Shown: positions 5,382-6,420 of the stretch, piece by piece
Layout: every line of letters starts with the position of its first letter
Position numbering within the stretch: the stretch's first letter is position 1
NCBI GenBank assembly: GCA_015655225.1
Contig: JAATFK010000162.1
Location: 1-6,420, forward strand
Direction of reading: 5' to 3'
DNA: 6,420 nucleotides
Origin: Solirubrobacterales bacterium
Lineage (GTDB): Bacteria; Actinomycetota; Thermoleophilia; Solirubrobacterales; Solirubrobacteraceae
Translations under genes and position numbers: made by a program
Notes under the pieces: generated by a model
The model's database searches: none
The model's input: only the letters and a program-made list of their open reading frames with translations
Told to the model about the DNA's origin: nothing

Positions 5382-6420
5382 ATGCCCCGCCGCCTTCTCA
5401 TCCTCGGCTCGACGGGCTCGATCGGCACACAGGCGCTCGACATCGTCGAGCGCTCGCCCGAGCTCGAGCTGGTCGGGCTCTCGGCTCAGTCCTCGTGGGA
5501 GACGCTCGTCGAGCAGGCGCGCGCCCACGGGGTCAGACGGATCGCCCTCGACTCGCCCGACGCCGGCGCCCGCGCGGCCGAGGCGTGGACCGACGGCGAG
5601 GTGCTGACCGGGCCCGAGGGGCTCGTCCGGCTCGTCGTCGAGTCCGACGCCGACCTCGTCCTCAACGGCCTCGTCGGCTCGGCCGGCCTCGGCCCGACCG
5701 TCGCCGCGCTCGGCGAGGGGATCGACCTCGCGCTCGCGAACAAGGAGTCGCTCGTCGTCGGCGGCGAGCTGGTGATGCAGCTGGCGGAGGCGACCGGCGC
5801 CGCGATCATCCCGGTCGACTCCGAGCACTCGGCGATCCACCAGCTGATCGAGGGTGAGCGCGGGAACGGCCTCGACACCGTCGAGCGGCTGATCCTGACC
5901 GCCTCCGGCGGCCCGTTCCGCGGCCGCCGCGCCGAGGAGCTGGCCGACGTCACGGTCGAGCAGGCGCTCGCGCACCCGACCTGGGCGATGGGCGGGAAGA
6001 TCACGATCGACTCCGCCACGCTGATGAACAAGGGCCTCGAGGTGATCGAGGCGCACAACCTCTTCGGCACGCCGTACGAGCGGATCGACGTGGTCGTCCA
6101 TCCGCAGTCGATCGTCCACAGCTTGATCCAGCTGGTCGACGGCGCGACCCTCGCCCACCTCGGCTATCCCGACATGCGCGTCCCGATCGCCTACGCGCTC
6201 CACTACCCGGAGCGGGTCCCGGTCCCGATCAGACCGCTCGACCTCGCCGCCGTCGGCGCGCTCACCTTCGAGCCGGTCGACGAGGAGACGTTCTCCTGCC
6301 TGCGGCTCGCCCGCCAGGCCGCGAGAGCCGGCGGCACTGCGCCGTGCGTCCTCAACGCCGCGAACGAGATCGCCGTCTACGCCTTCCTCGCCGGCCGCCT
6401 GCGCTTCGCCGACATCGCCG
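5382..6420 (+). CDS. dxr: 1-deoxy-D-xylulose 5-phosphate reductoisomerase (3' end outside window)
   Basis: The frame is open from ATG 5382 to the window end and gives 346 residues of an enzyme usually 380-400 long. DXR converts 1-deoxy-D-xylulose 5-phosphate to 2-C-methyl-D-erythritol 4-phosphate with NADPH and a divalent metal, the first committed MEP-pathway step. Motifs appear in order: NADPH-binding GSTGSIG (9-15), LANKES (N120-S123), metal site PVDSEHS (D146, E148), ASGGPF (174-179), the flexible-loop HPTWAMG (H198, W201, M203), KITIDSATLMNKGLE (S211, N216, K217, E220), HPQSIVHS (from H240) and, near the edge, VLNAANEIAVYAFL. All known substrate and metal ligands in the visible part are present. 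The missing part is the C-terminal helical region. The gene is preceded by only 39 non-coding bases. rseP and ispG often follow in other genomes but lie beyond this window. Confidence 0.97.
   Translation, partial: MPRRLLILGSTGSIGTQALDIVERSPELELVGLSAQSSWETLVEQARAHGVRRIALDSPDAGARAAEAWTDGEVLTGPEGLVRLVVESDADLVLNGLVGSAGLGPTVAALGEGIDLALANKESLVVGGELVMQLAEATGAAIIPVDSEHSAIHQLIEGERGNGLDTVERLILTASGGPFRGRRAEELADVTVEQALAHPTWAMGGKITIDSATLMNKGLEVIEAHNLFGTPYERIDVVVHPQSIVHSLIQLVDGATLAHLGYPDMRVPIAYALHYPERVPVPIRPLDLAAVGALTFEPVDEETFSCLRLARQAARAGGTAPCVLNAANEIAVYAFLAGRLRFADIA

Noticed and set aside
4631..5857. A 408-residue + strand frame spanning the end of the second propeller gene and the start of dxr.
   Set aside because: It overlaps two supported genes in another frame and shows low-complexity Arg/Ala composition.
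4452..6203. A 583-residue antisense frame across the second propeller gene and dxr.
   Set aside because: Its composition is typical of a high-GC shadow (long Arg/Asp/Ala/Glu stretches) with no recognisable motif, and it lies opposite dxr, a certain gene.

Overview
The window is very GC-rich, with third codon positions almost always G or C. It carries the classical bacterial block frr-uppS-cdsA-(...)-dxr, all on the + strand. Base composition, gene order, and two secreted propeller proteins with a Cys-containing C-terminal beta domain suggest a high-GC actinobacterium. My best guess is class Thermoleophilia (Solirubrobacter/Conexibacter-like), but this is inference and no 16S or other marker is present.

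Layout. Positions 1-282 hold the 3' half of frr (ribosome recycling factor). uppS (290-1006, GTG start) makes the C55 undecaprenyl diphosphate carrier lipid. cdsA (1003-1923), joined to uppS by an ATGA stop/start overlap, makes CDP-diacylglycerol. At the right edge, dxr (5382 to the window end, 3'-truncated) makes 2-C-methyl-D-erythritol 4-phosphate, the first committed MEP-pathway step that feeds UppS with isoprenoid precursors. In many bacteria dxr follows cdsA directly.

Here, about 3.46 kb between cdsA and dxr is filled by two tandem, diverged paralogous genes (2007-3647 and 3726-5342). Each encodes a secreted protein of about 540 residues: a signal peptide, a six- or seven-bladed beta-propeller of the streptogramin-lyase-like (Vgb-like) repeat type, and a C-terminal beta domain of about 100 residues with a C-x7-C pair. 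I cannot assign a biochemical function to either.

The most notable non-coding signal is the pair of leaders. Each paralog is preceded by a 23-bp element identical at 22 of 23 positions (1932-1954 and 3648-3670). It consists of a GC palindrome running into GCAACCTTTC. Exactly 15 nt after GCAACC, both leaders have CGTTG, and both then have a GACGGGGG Shine-Dalgarno region. The proteins have diverged strongly while these islands have not. This looks like a duplicated promoter of ECF-sigma type (AAC-containing -35, CGTT -10), so both genes may answer to the same envelope or stress signal. dxr may have its own TACGAT -10 element at 5364-5369.

No intergenic stretch exceeds 85 bases. I see no RNA genes, insertion sequences, CRISPR arrays or attachment sites.
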